From the NCBI GenBank assembly GCA_002327255.1, contig DCUM01000103.1, positions 1-7,265 on the forward strand: DNA of 7,265 bases, given 5' to 3'. Positions 1 through 5,586 of the stretch are shown one piece after another (positions within the stretch are counted from its first letter, which is position 1; each line of letters opens with the position of its first letter). Origin of the DNA: a bacterium UBA2214. Lineage in GTDB: Bacteria; Zhuqueibacterota; Zhuqueibacteria; Residuimicrobiales; Residuimicrobiaceae. Position numbers and translations under genes: made by a program. Below the pieces are notes generated by a model. It was not told the origin of the DNA. It made no database searches and saw only the letters and a program-made list of their open reading frames with translations.

Positions 1-7
1 TGCACGA

Positions 8-748
8 ATGGCTGCGGCGATGATCCCGGCGCGGCACAGCAAATGGGCGCAAGCCCTGTTCCATCCCTATATCATGCGTCTGATGCGGCGCCAGTTTCAT
101 GGATTTCATCTGCTCGGTGCGGTGCCGGAGTGGCCGCAAGGGCACCTGCTGGTGGTACTGCCCAACCATGCCAGCTGGTGGGATGGTTTTTTCATTCATC
201 TTCTCAACGAACGGCTGTGGCAGCGGGTACCCTATCTGATGATGCTCGAGGAGCAGCTGGCCAAAAACCGTTTCTTTTCTCGGCTGGGTGTTTTTTCGGT
301 GCGTTCACAAGGATTCGCCGCGGCGAGGCGGTCGCTGCAGTACCTGCAAACGATTATCAAGGAGCACAAACCGGGCGACATTTTTCTCTGTCTCTTTCCA
401 CAGGGTGAACTGCGACCGTACAACCTGAGGCCGCTCGGCTACAAGCCGGGCATCCTCTGGCTGCTGCGCCAGGCCTCCGGCCCGGTGGCCATCGTGCAAC
501 TGGGCATTCGCATCGAATATCTCGAACAGCAGCATGCGGACGTCTTTTTCGAATTTGCGCCGCTGGAATTTTATGACCAGCGGATGCCGGACCTGCAAAC
601 CTTGCAGGCTGCACATGCGCGATTGCTCGAGCGCTTGCAGGGGCGCATCATCGCGGGAGAACGGGGTGTGAACCTCCTGCGAGGGCGCGCTTCCCTCAAT
701 GAAACATTCCAGCGTTGGCGGCGTTTCCGCACCAGGGAGATGACATGA
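8..748 (+). CDS. PlsC-like acyltransferase of the carotenoid cluster (left end may be incomplete)
   Basis: Probable 1-acyl-glycerol-phosphate-acyltransferase-fold enzyme of 246 residues from the first visible ATG. Seen: the HX4D catalytic motif at His54-Asp59 within NHASWWDG, and FPQGELRP at 130-137, which matches the FPEG substrate-binding block (Gln replaces the usual Glu). There is no obvious signal peptide; the enzyme is probably peripheral on the inner membrane. Its coupling to a glycosyltransferase, CruF and CrtW suggests it esterifies the sugar of a carotenoid glycoside with a fatty acyl chain, rather than making phosphatidic acid. That role is inferred from context. Its stop overlaps the next start as ATGA. 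The start is uncertain: the frame stays open to the left edge, only seven bases precede this ATG, no Shine-Dalgarno is visible, and an alternative ATG lies at 20. The fold is secure; the acyl acceptor is not. Confidence 0.83.
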   Translation: MAAAMIPARHSKWAQALFHPYIMRLMRRQFHGFHLLGAVPEWPQGHLLVVLPNHASWWDGFFIHLLNERLWQRVPYLMMLEEQLAKNRFFSRLGVFSVRSQGFAAARRSLQYLQTIIKEHKPGDIFLCLFPQGELRPYNLRPLGYKPGILWLLRQASGPVAIVQLGIRIEYLEQQHADVFFEFAPLEFYDQRMPDLQTLQAAHARLLERLQGRIIAGERGVNLLRGRASLNETFQRWRRFRTREMT

Positions 749-1857
749 CGCTTTACCTCTTCATGCTCTATGGCGCACTGGGCGTGATTTTCCTGATCGC
801 CCTCTATAATGCCGTGACGGCGCCGCTGCTGACGCACGGGCCTGCGCCCGTTGCCAGGCCCCTGGTCTCCATCCTCGTGCCCGCCCGCAACGAAGAGCGC
901 AATATTCAGACCTGCCTGGCCAGTCTGTGCGCGCAGGCCTACGACCCTCTCGAAATCATCGTGCTCGATGATCATTCCCGGGATGATACCGCCGCCATGG
1001 TGAAAGCCTATGCAGGCATCGATGCACGGATTCAACTGGTCGAAGGCGAGTCCCTCCCGGCCGGATGGACCGGAAAAAACTGGGCGTGCCATCAGCTCAG
1101 CCGCCGGGCGCAGGGCGATATTTTGATTTTCACCGATGCCGACAATTTTTACACACCCGGGGCGGTGTCGCGGAGTGTCGGATGGATAGAGAAACTGGAT
1201 TTGGCGCTGCTCTCCGCTTTTCCGCAACAGATCACGGTCACGCTGGCGGAAAAATTGATCGTGCCGGTGTATGACCTCTTTGTCTATGCCTTGCTTCCGT
1301 TACGGCTGACCTATTCCCTGCCGCACGCTTCCCTCTCGGCGGCAAATGGACAGTGGATGGCATTCACCCGCGACGGCTATCACGCCGTGGGCGGCCATGC
1401 GGCGGTGAGGAGCCAGGTCGTTGAGGACACCGCTTTGAGCCGCAGAGCCAAACGGCTGGGCTTCAAGACGCTCACGGCATCCGGAAGAGATGCGGTCATG
1501 GGGCGCATGTATCACAACTGGCGCGAAGTCTGGTATGGTTTTGCAAAAAATGCCTTCGGGTTGATGGAATACAAGACCGTGCCGTTTTTTCTCTTTCTCG
1601 CTTTTCTGTTTTTCGTCTTTGTGCTGCCGTTTATCCTGATATGGAACCCCGTCTTTTTTCCGTGGATGTGGCCTGCGGTGATCATCAATCTGGCGTTGCG
1701 CCTGATGCTGGCGCTAAAATTCAAACAGCCGCTTGTGGCGGGAGTGCTCCTGCATCCGCTCGGTATCGTGCTGACCATTCTCGTCGGCTGGACCTCTTTT
1801 TATTACTACCTGCTCGGCAACATCGTCTGGAAAGATCGTCAGGTGCCATTACGATGA
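745..1857 (+). CDS. Membrane-anchored family-2 glycosyltransferase, CruG-like (carotenoid glycosyltransferase)
   Basis: A 370-residue GT2 enzyme expected to transfer a sugar from a nucleotide-sugar donor to a hydroxylated carotenoid at the cytoplasmic face of the membrane. Seen: an N-terminal membrane segment (about 3-27), then the GT-A fold beginning VSILVPARNEE (41-51), the donor-site LDDHSRDD (74-81), the metal-binding DAD (131-133), the catalytic-base motif VED (226-228), and a NWREVWYGFAKN block (258-269). Hydrophobic segments follow at about 280-300, 304-324 and 333-358. Start 745 is preferred over the in-frame ATG at 715 because GGGAG (735-739) lies 5 nt upstream and the start overlaps the previous stop as ATGA. 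Known: CruG is a GT2 enzyme linked to cruF in cyanobacterial carotenoid biosynthesis. HpnB-type and CrtQ-type transferases share this architecture, so the acceptor is inferred from CruF directly downstream. The sugar cannot be read from sequence. Confidence 0.87.
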   Translation: MTLYLFMLYGALGVIFLIALYNAVTAPLLTHGPAPVARPLVSILVPARNEERNIQTCLASLCAQAYDPLEIIVLDDHSRDDTAAMVKAYAGIDARIQLVEGESLPAGWTGKNWACHQLSRRAQGDILIFTDADNFYTPGAVSRSVGWIEKLDLALLSAFPQQITVTLAEKLIVPVYDLFVYALLPLRLTYSLPHASLSAANGQWMAFTRDGYHAVGGHAAVRSQVVEDTALSRRAKRLGFKTLTASGRDAVMGRMYHNWREVWYGFAKNAFGLMEYKTVPFFLFLAFLFFVFVLPFILIWNPVFFPWMWPAVIINLALRLMLALKFKQPLVAGVLLHPLGIVLTILVGWTSFYYYLLGNIVWKDRQVPLR

Positions 1858-2552
1858 AGGACTTGCGCAGAAGCGGATTCCCGGTGGGCGCAGAGGGCAG
1901 CCAGATCTTTGTGCTCTATTTCCTCCTCCTCGCCGGTGGTTTGTGGCATCGCCTGGGCTGGTTTCAGACCGTGATGCGGTTGCTTGCCGGAGCGGCGTTG
2001 ATATTTCTGGCGGTCGTGCTGGTATGGAAAATCTGCAACGCCGGGCGATCCGCTTCACAGCGTTGGCGCATTTTGATCTTCAGCGCGGTCGTTCTCTGTT
2101 GTTCGCATCTTATAGAATGGTATGGAGTGCGCAGCGGCCTGGTTTTTGGTGTTTACCGTTATGGAAATGTGTTGCAGCCGCAGCTGGCGGGCGTTCCCGT
2201 CGCCATCGGCTTCGCCTGGGTGATCCTGGTGTGGGCGTCAGCGGCGCTGGCGCAGCGGATTTTGCCGCAGCGCTGGGCGGCTTGCGCCCCGGTGATGGTT
2301 TTGACCATCGCCTTGTTGATGACGGGTTTTGACCGCATCATGGAGCCCGCCGCCGTCAAGCTGGGGTATTGGAGCTGGCAAGAGGGCAGCATCCCGCTGC
2401 AAAATTATCTGGCGTGGTTTGCGATTTCCGCTCTGTTTGCGACGGCGGGTTGGCGTTTAAAGCTGTTGAATGAGCAGTTCCCTGCGCTGGCAGTGCATAT
2501 GTACCTGGCGCAAGGAATCTATTTTTTTCTGGCGTGGGGAGCTAATGGCTGA
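1854..2552 (+). CDS. cruF: CruF-type carotenoid 1,2-hydratase
   Basis: A 232-residue polytopic membrane protein of the CruF/bisanhydrobacterioruberin-hydratase family (DUF422). The family adds water across the terminal 1,2 double bond of an acyclic psi end group, making a tertiary 1-hydroxyl. Seen: about six to seven hydrophobic helices; the family blocks SHLIEWYGVRSG (84-95), FGVYRYGNVLQPQLAGVPV (98-116) and FDRIMEPAAVKLGYWSW (159-175); and NYLAW (184-188). Glu88 in the SHLIEW block and Asp160/Glu164 are plausible conserved polar residues within the membrane. The start was chosen at 1854 because it overlaps the glycosyltransferase stop as ATGA, has AGGTG (1841-1845) upstream and gives the usual family length; the in-frame extension back to 1641 lies inside the previous gene. 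Its presence implies that the substrate keeps at least one uncyclised end, such as gamma-carotene or torulene. Family assignment is firm; the exact substrate is inferred. Confidence 0.88.
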   Translation: MKDLRRSGFPVGAEGSQIFVLYFLLLAGGLWHRLGWFQTVMRLLAGAALIFLAVVLVWKICNAGRSASQRWRILIFSAVVLCCSHLIEWYGVRSGLVFGVYRYGNVLQPQLAGVPVAIGFAWVILVWASAALAQRILPQRWAACAPVMVLTIALLMTGFDRIMEPAAVKLGYWSWQEGSIPLQNYLAWFAISALFATAGWRLKLLNEQFPALAVHMYLAQGIYFFLAWGANG

Positions 2553-3264
2553 TAGAGAGAAAAATTGTTGCCATCCATGGCTTGGCGTCGCGTTCGCGTC
2601 GTTGGTCTATTTGCTGTGGCTGGGGAATCTGGTTTTTTGGCTCCATCCCGGCCGTCCCGATCTGGCCTGGGGCTGGGCTCTCCTCGGCGTTGCGGTGCAG
2701 ACGCTGTTGTATACAGGCTTGTTCATCACCGCCCATGATGCCATGCATCATGCGGTGGCGCCGGGTTCGCTGACGCTCAATCGCTGGATCGGCCGCATCG
2801 CCGTCTGGAGTTATGCGCTGATGAAATACAGCGATCTGCAGCGCCGCCATGGTCTGCATCACAGCTATCCGGCCAGCGCCAAAGATCCCGACTTCCACGA
2901 TGGCCTCCACGCGGACCCGTTGCGCTGGTACCTCCGTTTCATGCTGAATTACCTGAGCTGGTGGCAGATCGCCGGGATGGCGCTTCTCTTCAATCTGCTC
3001 CAACACGGTTTGGGCATCGCGGTGGAGCGCCTGCTGCTCTTCTGGGTGCTTCCGGCTTTTTTGAGCACCGTGCAGCTCTTTTATTTCGGCACCTGTCTGC
3101 CGCACCGCGAGCGGGGTACCGCGCGGGATGCGGTGCACCGGGCGCGGAGCTCGGGGTATCCGGCATGGCTCTCCCTGCTCACCTGCTACCATTTCGGCTA
3201 TCACCTCGAACATCACCTCTTTCCACGGACGCCGTGGTGGCGATTGCCGCGACGGCGTCTGTAA
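2545..3264 (+). CDS. crtW: CrtW-type carotenoid 4-ketolase
   Basis: A 239-residue membrane di-iron oxygenase of the fatty-acid-hydroxylase/desaturase superfamily, expected to oxidise C4 of a beta-ionone ring to a ketone using O2. Seen: the iron-binding histidine clusters HDAMH (64-68), HGLHH (102-106) and HFGYHLEHH (216-224), plus FGTCLPHR (181-188) and the C-terminal PWWRLP (230-235). The last block and TCYHFGYH are characteristic of CrtW rather than lipid desaturases. Hydrophobic segments lie near 14-33, 43-62, 140-157 and 163-181. The start at 2545 has GGGGAG (2536-2541) upstream and overlaps cruF by 8 bp; the in-frame ATG at 2470 lies inside cruF. The protein stops only four residues after PWWRLP, a little short compared with usual CrtW proteins (about 240-260 residues), but every metal ligand is present. 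With CruF it points to a monocyclic 4-keto carotenoid. CrtW could instead ketolate both ends of a bicyclic carotene in a side branch. Confidence 0.9.
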   Translation: MADREKNCCHPWLGVAFASLVYLLWLGNLVFWLHPGRPDLAWGWALLGVAVQTLLYTGLFITAHDAMHHAVAPGSLTLNRWIGRIAVWSYALMKYSDLQRRHGLHHSYPASAKDPDFHDGLHADPLRWYLRFMLNYLSWWQIAGMALLFNLLQHGLGIAVERLLLFWVLPAFLSTVQLFYFGTCLPHRERGTARDAVHRARSSGYPAWLSLLTCYHFGYHLEHHLFPRTPWWRLPRRRL

Positions 3265-3326
3265 AAGTTACCTCAAACCCGATAATCAGAGCATGGTTAA
3301 AAAGTAGTTGCGTATTATCCCGGGAA

Positions 3327-3348
3327 TTGTTACCATTAACAAGATTTT
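3327..3348 (+). terminator. Weak AT-rich hairpin plus short T run after crtW
   Basis: A 6-bp perfect stem TTGTTA/TAACAA (3327-3332 and 3337-3342) closes a CCAT loop and is followed after two bases by TTTT (3345-3348). It lies 62 bp past the crtW stop, where an operon terminator would be expected. The stem is AT-rich and short, so termination would be weak; it could equally be a palindromic protein-binding site. The rest of 3265-3410 shows no other convincing structure and no clear promoter. Confidence 0.25.
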
Positions 3349-3410
3349 AGTCCTTGTGCTCAGCCCGCCGATTTTAGCATTTACAACAGCGCATAGTATT
3401 GGGGATTGCC

Positions 3411-3545
3411 ATGCTCCACATGATTCAGGGGCGCATCAAAGCCATTCAGGAATCCTTGAAAGAGGTGCCTGATTTGGATCCGGCCATTTTCAAGCGGCTG
3501 GATTTACAGCCGCATCCTCTGACGGCACTATACCTGTCTGAATGA
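3411..3545 (+). CDS. Possible small ORF, 44 residues, unknown
   Basis: An ATG-initiated 44-residue reading frame in the otherwise empty space between crtW and the next gene. It has a plausible ribosome-binding sequence GGGGA (3401-3405) 5 nt before the start. The frame is closed upstream by TAG at 3375, so it is not the visible tail of a larger intact gene. The product is soluble in character, mixed-charge in the first half (IKAIQESLKEVPDLD at 9-23) and contains FKRLDLQPHP (27-36). No domain, signal peptide or membrane segment is recognised. A perfect inverted repeat begins 4 bp after the stop and could end its transcript. It may be a real small protein, a remnant of a decayed gene, or chance. 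I do not recognise it. Confidence 0.35.
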   Translation: MLHMIQGRIKAIQESLKEVPDLDPAIFKRLDLQPHPLTALYLSE

Positions 3546-3549
3546 ATTT

Positions 3550-3584
3550 CAGTGCGCGCACGATTCGTGAATGTGCGCGCACTG
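3550..3584. repeat. Perfect 12-bp inverted repeat built from two self-palindromic 10-mers
   Basis: The arms CAGTGCGCGCAC (3550-3561) and GTGCGCGCACTG (3573-3584) are exact reverse complements around an 11-bp spacer. Each arm contains GTGCGCGCAC (3552-3561 and 3573-3582), which is itself a perfect palindrome of strictly alternating purine and pyrimidine. The same 10-mer therefore occurs twice, 21 bp start to start, about two helical turns. As RNA it forms a strong GC hairpin, but only a poor T-rich tail follows (TTCCTTTT at 3590-3597). As DNA it looks like a double operator. It follows the small ORF stop by 4 bp and precedes the membrane-protein promoter candidate by about 85 bp. Confidence 0.8.
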
Positions 3585-3669
3585 CAGAGTTCCTTTTCCC
3601 CACCCTGCAAACCGGCGTTTCCGCTAAATTCATTAATTACAATATTGAAATTGGAATCCGCTGCTGGTG

Positions 3670-3696
3670 TTGATTTGGCATAATCTATGCTATATA
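3670..3696 (+). promoter_or_regulatory. Candidate promoter (extended -10) for the small membrane-protein gene
   Basis: TTGATT (3670-3675) resembles a -35 element, and TGC-TATATA (3688-3696) resembles an extended -10 element. The 15-bp gap is short, but an extended -10 can tolerate a weak -35. The stretch 3628-3700 is markedly AT-richer than its surroundings. Transcription from here would give a leader of about 40 nt before the gene at 3741. This is pattern matching only; the sigma factor of this organism is unknown. Confidence 0.4.
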
Positions 3697-3728
3697 TCGT
3701 GTGGAGGGACGATACATTGTCCGCCAGG

Positions 3729-3735
3729 AAGGAGG
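3729..3735 (+). promoter_or_regulatory. Strong Shine-Dalgarno fixing the start at 3741
   Basis: AAGGAGG lies 5 nt before the ATG at 3741. It decides for this start over the in-frame ATG at 3687, which has no ribosome-binding sequence and lies within the predicted promoter. Confidence 0.8.
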
Positions 3736-3740
3736 CGGCT

Positions 3741-4088
3741 ATGGAGGAACAGTTTTACAAACAGCTTTTCATTCTCATCGCCGGCGCCATCGGCGGTTAC
3801 GTAACCGCGGTTGCGGTTCTCAAACTCGTTTTATTCGCCCTGGCCGTGCCGTCAGCTATCTGTTTTCTCGTCAGCGTCAGCGATGAGAACAGCCGTGCCC
3901 TGGGGCGATTCTTCGGGGCGGTCACCAGCGTGCTGGGCCTGATGCTGGGCGGCATCATCGATCACGGCGGCCTGATGCTGCTGATCGGTTACCTGATCGG
4001 GGCGATGCTGAAATTGTATCGTTGGAAGATTGAGAATGAACGCCGCAGGGGCATCGTCCGGATGCCGATCTATCCTTCCCCGCAATGA
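3741..4088 (+). CDS. Small polytopic membrane protein, unknown function
   Basis: A 115-residue hydrophobic protein that I do not recognise. Seen: a short polar N-terminus (MEEQFYKQ), hydrophobic stretches at about 9-27, 28-46, 57-73 and 77-92 giving three or four membrane helices, and a basic C-terminal tail (about 93-108, rich in Lys and Arg) likely to be cytoplasmic. Gly-rich helix motifs are prominent (GAIGG at 15-19, GLMLGG at 66-71). The loop SDENSRALGR (47-56) is the main polar segment. The gene appears to be a single transcription unit, with its own candidate promoter, a very good Shine-Dalgarno and a strong terminator 26 bp after the stop. This argues that it is a real, actively expressed gene despite its size. 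There is no link in sequence to the carotenoid genes upstream. Confidence 0.75.
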   Translation: MEEQFYKQLFILIAGAIGGYVTAVAVLKLVLFALAVPSAICFLVSVSDENSRALGRFFGAVTSVLGLMLGGIIDHGGLMLLIGYLIGAMLKLYRWKIENERRRGIVRMPIYPSPQ

Positions 4089-4114
4089 GATGCTCAAACA
4101 ATCCGGCTAATGTC

Positions 4115-4156
4115 ACGGCTCGTCGTCAGGGCATCTTCTGGCGGCGAGCCGTTTTT
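4115..4156 (+). terminator. Strong rho-independent terminator
   Basis: The arms 4115-4129 (ACGGCTCGTCGTCAG) and 4138-4152 (CTGGCGGCGAGCCGT) pair over 15 bp with two G-U wobbles and no bulge, around an 8-nt loop. A run of five T follows (4152-4156). It lies 26 bp after the stop of the 115-residue membrane protein and ends that transcript. Read on the other strand there is no T run after the stem, so it is not clearly bidirectional. Confidence 0.88.
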
Positions 4157-4172
4157 CGTGGCAGTGCGATTT

Positions 4173-4271
4173 CGCAGCAAAGCCGGCAAGCCTGACAAGT
4201 GTTAGTTTGTAGTACCGCCTTGAGGCGGGCTTTCAGGCTGGTTCCGCAGCGACGCCGGCAAGCCTGAAAAG
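4173..4271. repeat. 27-bp imperfect direct repeat with nested inverted repeats
   Basis: The 27-mers at 4173-4199 and 4245-4271 match at 24 of 27 positions with a 72-bp period; both share the core GCCGGCAAGCCTGA. Between them lie a short hairpin CCGCC-TTGA-GGCGG (4215-4228) and TTTCAGGCT (4231-4239). The latter is exactly complementary to AGCCTGAAA in copy two (4261-4269) and, over 7 bp, to AGCCTGA in copy one (4189-4195). The element fills the space between two convergent units. It may be a small interspersed repeat or a structured RNA; no transposase is nearby. The remainder of 4157-4328 shows nothing else I can name. Confidence 0.6.
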
Positions 4272-4328
4272 AATTGCTCACGGCCAGGAAGAAAATCCCG
4301 CCATGCCGGTCTTTTGGGAGTCGCCGGG

Positions 4329-4670
4329 TCAGCGCGTGACGATGTAGAGAAGGCTGGCGAGTGCAAAGAGAAACGCCAGCAGCGCCAGCCACAGGATAGC
4401 CCGCATGCGGTTGTGGATAATTTCAATGTTATCCGCGAAATTCTGCAACTGCAGGGCGATTTTTTCAACCAGCGATGCCTGCAAGCGTTCGTTCTCCTCC
4501 AGTTGCCGGATGCGCGCTTCGAGATCCTCTGTGGAGCGGCACAGCTGCGGATAGGGCAGTTCTTCCGGTCTGTTCCTTGCCAGCAGCTCTTTGGCCGCGC
4601 GCAGGATGGGCGGCAGCAGGGTTACCACTTTGCCCCATGGCACACGCGATAATACGACACCAAAACTCAT
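4329..4670 (-). CDS. Small coiled-coil protein with C-terminal membrane anchor, unknown function
   Basis: A 113-residue protein of unknown function. Seen: an N-terminal amphipathic segment containing VVTLLPPILRAAKELL (15-30), a polar linker, a charged heptad-like region (about 48-80, TEDLEARIRQLEENERLQ and onward) predicted to form a coiled coil, and a single hydrophobic helix at about 90-111 followed by only two residues (Thr-Arg). This makes it a tail-anchored-like topology with the bulk in the cytoplasm. The start at 4670 is fixed by AGGGAGG (4676-4682) at a 5-nt spacing; longer in-frame extensions run back into the upstream permease gene. It begins 17 bp after the permease stop, so the two are very likely co-transcribed. 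A role as partner or regulator of the permease is possible but unproven. No convincing terminator follows on this strand. Confidence 0.75.
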   Translation of the reverse strand: MSFGVVLSRVPWGKVVTLLPPILRAAKELLARNRPEELPYPQLCRSTEDLEARIRQLEENERLQASLVEKIALQLQNFADNIEIIHNRMRAILWLALLAFLFALASLLYIVTR

Positions 4671-4675
4671 TTCTA

Positions 4676-4682
4676 CCTCCCT
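4676..4682 (-). promoter_or_regulatory. Shine-Dalgarno fixing the start at 4670
   Basis: Read on the minus strand this is AGGGAGG, 5 nt before the ATG. It supports the 113-residue protein rather than the longer reading frame that extends to 5036 inside the permease gene. Confidence 0.75.
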
Positions 4683-4687
4683 AGTAA

Positions 4688-5434
4688 TTACATCGATTGC
4701 AGCAGTTTCCAGGCCATGAGAACGGCCGCGGCAGCCACCATGATGCGGATGGCTTTTTCCCCGCCCTTGACGGAGACTTTGGCGCCCCACCAGGCGCCGA
4801 GGGCGTTGCCCGCAGCGAGGACCAGTCCATAGATCCAGTTGATATGGCCGCTGAAGAGAAAAACCAGAAACGCCGGCAGGGTGAAGCAGAGCATCATGAA
4901 AACCTTGTGCATATTCACTTCGACCAGATCGAGGCGTTCGATATGGTACAGGGCGGACATGATGAGGAATCCCACGCCGATCTGGAGAAAGCCGCCGTAG
5001 AGGCCGATCCCCAGCAGGCTCGGGTAAATCCACCACGATTTGGTTTTTGCGGTTTCAATTTTCTCAGTGCGCCTGTTGATGGGGATGAAAAGCGTCAGAA
5101 CAATGAGGATCATCAGCACACTGAGGATGATCCTGAAGGTTTCGTCCTTGAGATTGACGGCGATGAGGGCGCCGAGGATGCCGCCGGGCAGGGTGAAAAG
5201 GGCGTAACGCGCGCTTTGGCGGAAAGCGGCCCGCTTTTCGCGGCGAAACGAGAGAATGGCGGAGAGGCTCTGTGCGATGACAGCGATGCGGTTGCTGCCG
5301 TTGGCGGTGGCGCCGTCCAGGCCGAGAAAAATGAACGCCGGAACTGTGAGGATCGAGCCGCCCCCGGCAATGGCGTTGAGAAAGCCCGCGGCCATTCCGA
5401 GGGCGATGAGAACAGGAAAGTGTTCGAGCGGCAT
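4688..5434 (-). CDS. TauE/SafE-family membrane permease (putative anion or sulfite/organosulfonate exporter)
   Basis: A 248-residue polytopic inner-membrane protein of the TauE/SafE family (formerly DUF81). Characterised members export sulfite, sulfoacetate or related anions or take up organosulfur compounds; the substrate here cannot be told. Seen: the first family repeat AGFLNAIAGGGS (16-27), TVPAFIFLGLDG (30-41), the conserved polar NGSNRIAV (45-52), and the second repeat GLYGGFLQIGVGFLIM (144-159). There are about seven to eight hydrophobic segments, with a charged central loop (about 121-133). The start is ambiguous. ATG at 5434 places the first family helix at the N-terminus as usual and is preferred, although no good Shine-Dalgarno precedes it; GTG at 5491 would add 19 residues that look unlike the family. 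It is first in a two-gene unit with the coiled-coil protein and divergent from ftcD. No sulfur-metabolism gene is nearby. Confidence 0.87.
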   Translation of the reverse strand: MPLEHFPVLIALGMAAGFLNAIAGGGSILTVPAFIFLGLDGATANGSNRIAVIAQSLSAILSFRREKRAAFRQSARYALFTLPGGILGALIAVNLKDETFRIILSVLMILIVLTLFIPINRRTEKIETAKTKSWWIYPSLLGIGLYGGFLQIGVGFLIMSALYHIERLDLVEVNMHKVFMMLCFTLPAFLVFLFSGHINWIYGLVLAAGNALGAWWGAKVSVKGGEKAIRIMVAAAAVLMAWKLLQSM

Positions 5435-5519
5435 GCCGAATTTGATCCAAAGTGTGTTGTTTGTTTTCCCAAAATGCGAAAAAAAGCGCACTTTTGCAAC
5501 TCAAATCTTGAAAGGATTT

Positions 5520-5548
5520 TTGCTTTGCTGCGTGGGATTTTGTATATT
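5520..5548 (+). promoter_or_regulatory. Candidate promoter for ftcD
   Basis: TTGCTT (5520-5525) and TATATT (5543-5548) are separated by 17 bp, the ideal sigma-70-type spacing. The -10 box differs from consensus at one position and the -35 keeps the TTG. Initiation near 5555 would leave a leader of about 32 nt carrying AAGGAG (5576-5581), 5 nt before the ATG at 5587. It sits in the divergent gap, so binding here could also affect the permease gene. Confidence 0.5.
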
Positions 5549-5586
5549 AACAGGCAAAATTTGAACTGATTTTCCAAGGAGAGCGC

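Noticed and set aside
571..1227. 218-codon minus-strand frame across the acyltransferase-glycosyltransferase junction
   Set aside because: It covers the DXD and donor-site blocks of a well-supported GT2 gene and has no family features of its own.
745..1857. Hopanoid-type HpnB glycosyltransferase
   Set aside because: The architecture is similar, but the gene is coupled to cruF and crtW and no hopanoid gene is present; a carotenoid role fits better, though sequence alone does not exclude it.
2542..3216. 224-codon minus-strand frame antisense to crtW
   Set aside because: The plus strand carries all three histidine clusters of CrtW; the antisense product is Gln/Arg/His-rich with no motif.
2545..3264. 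Ordinary fatty-acid desaturase
   Set aside because: TCYHFGYHLEHH and PWWRLP with FGTCLPHR are CrtW signatures, and the neighbours are carotenoid genes.
4173..4271. Two 27-bp repeats as a minimal CRISPR array
   Set aside because: Only two imperfect copies, an intervening segment complementary to the repeats themselves, and no cas genes nearby.
5471..5498. Inverted repeat TGCG/CGCA around an A run in the divergent gap
   Set aside because: Only 4 bp of clean stem, so it is likely chance.
4697..5569. 290-codon plus-strand frame antisense to the permease
   Set aside because: The composition is a biased acidic, Gly/Ala-rich mirror of a membrane protein; no motif, and the opposite strand encodes clear TauE/SafE repeats.
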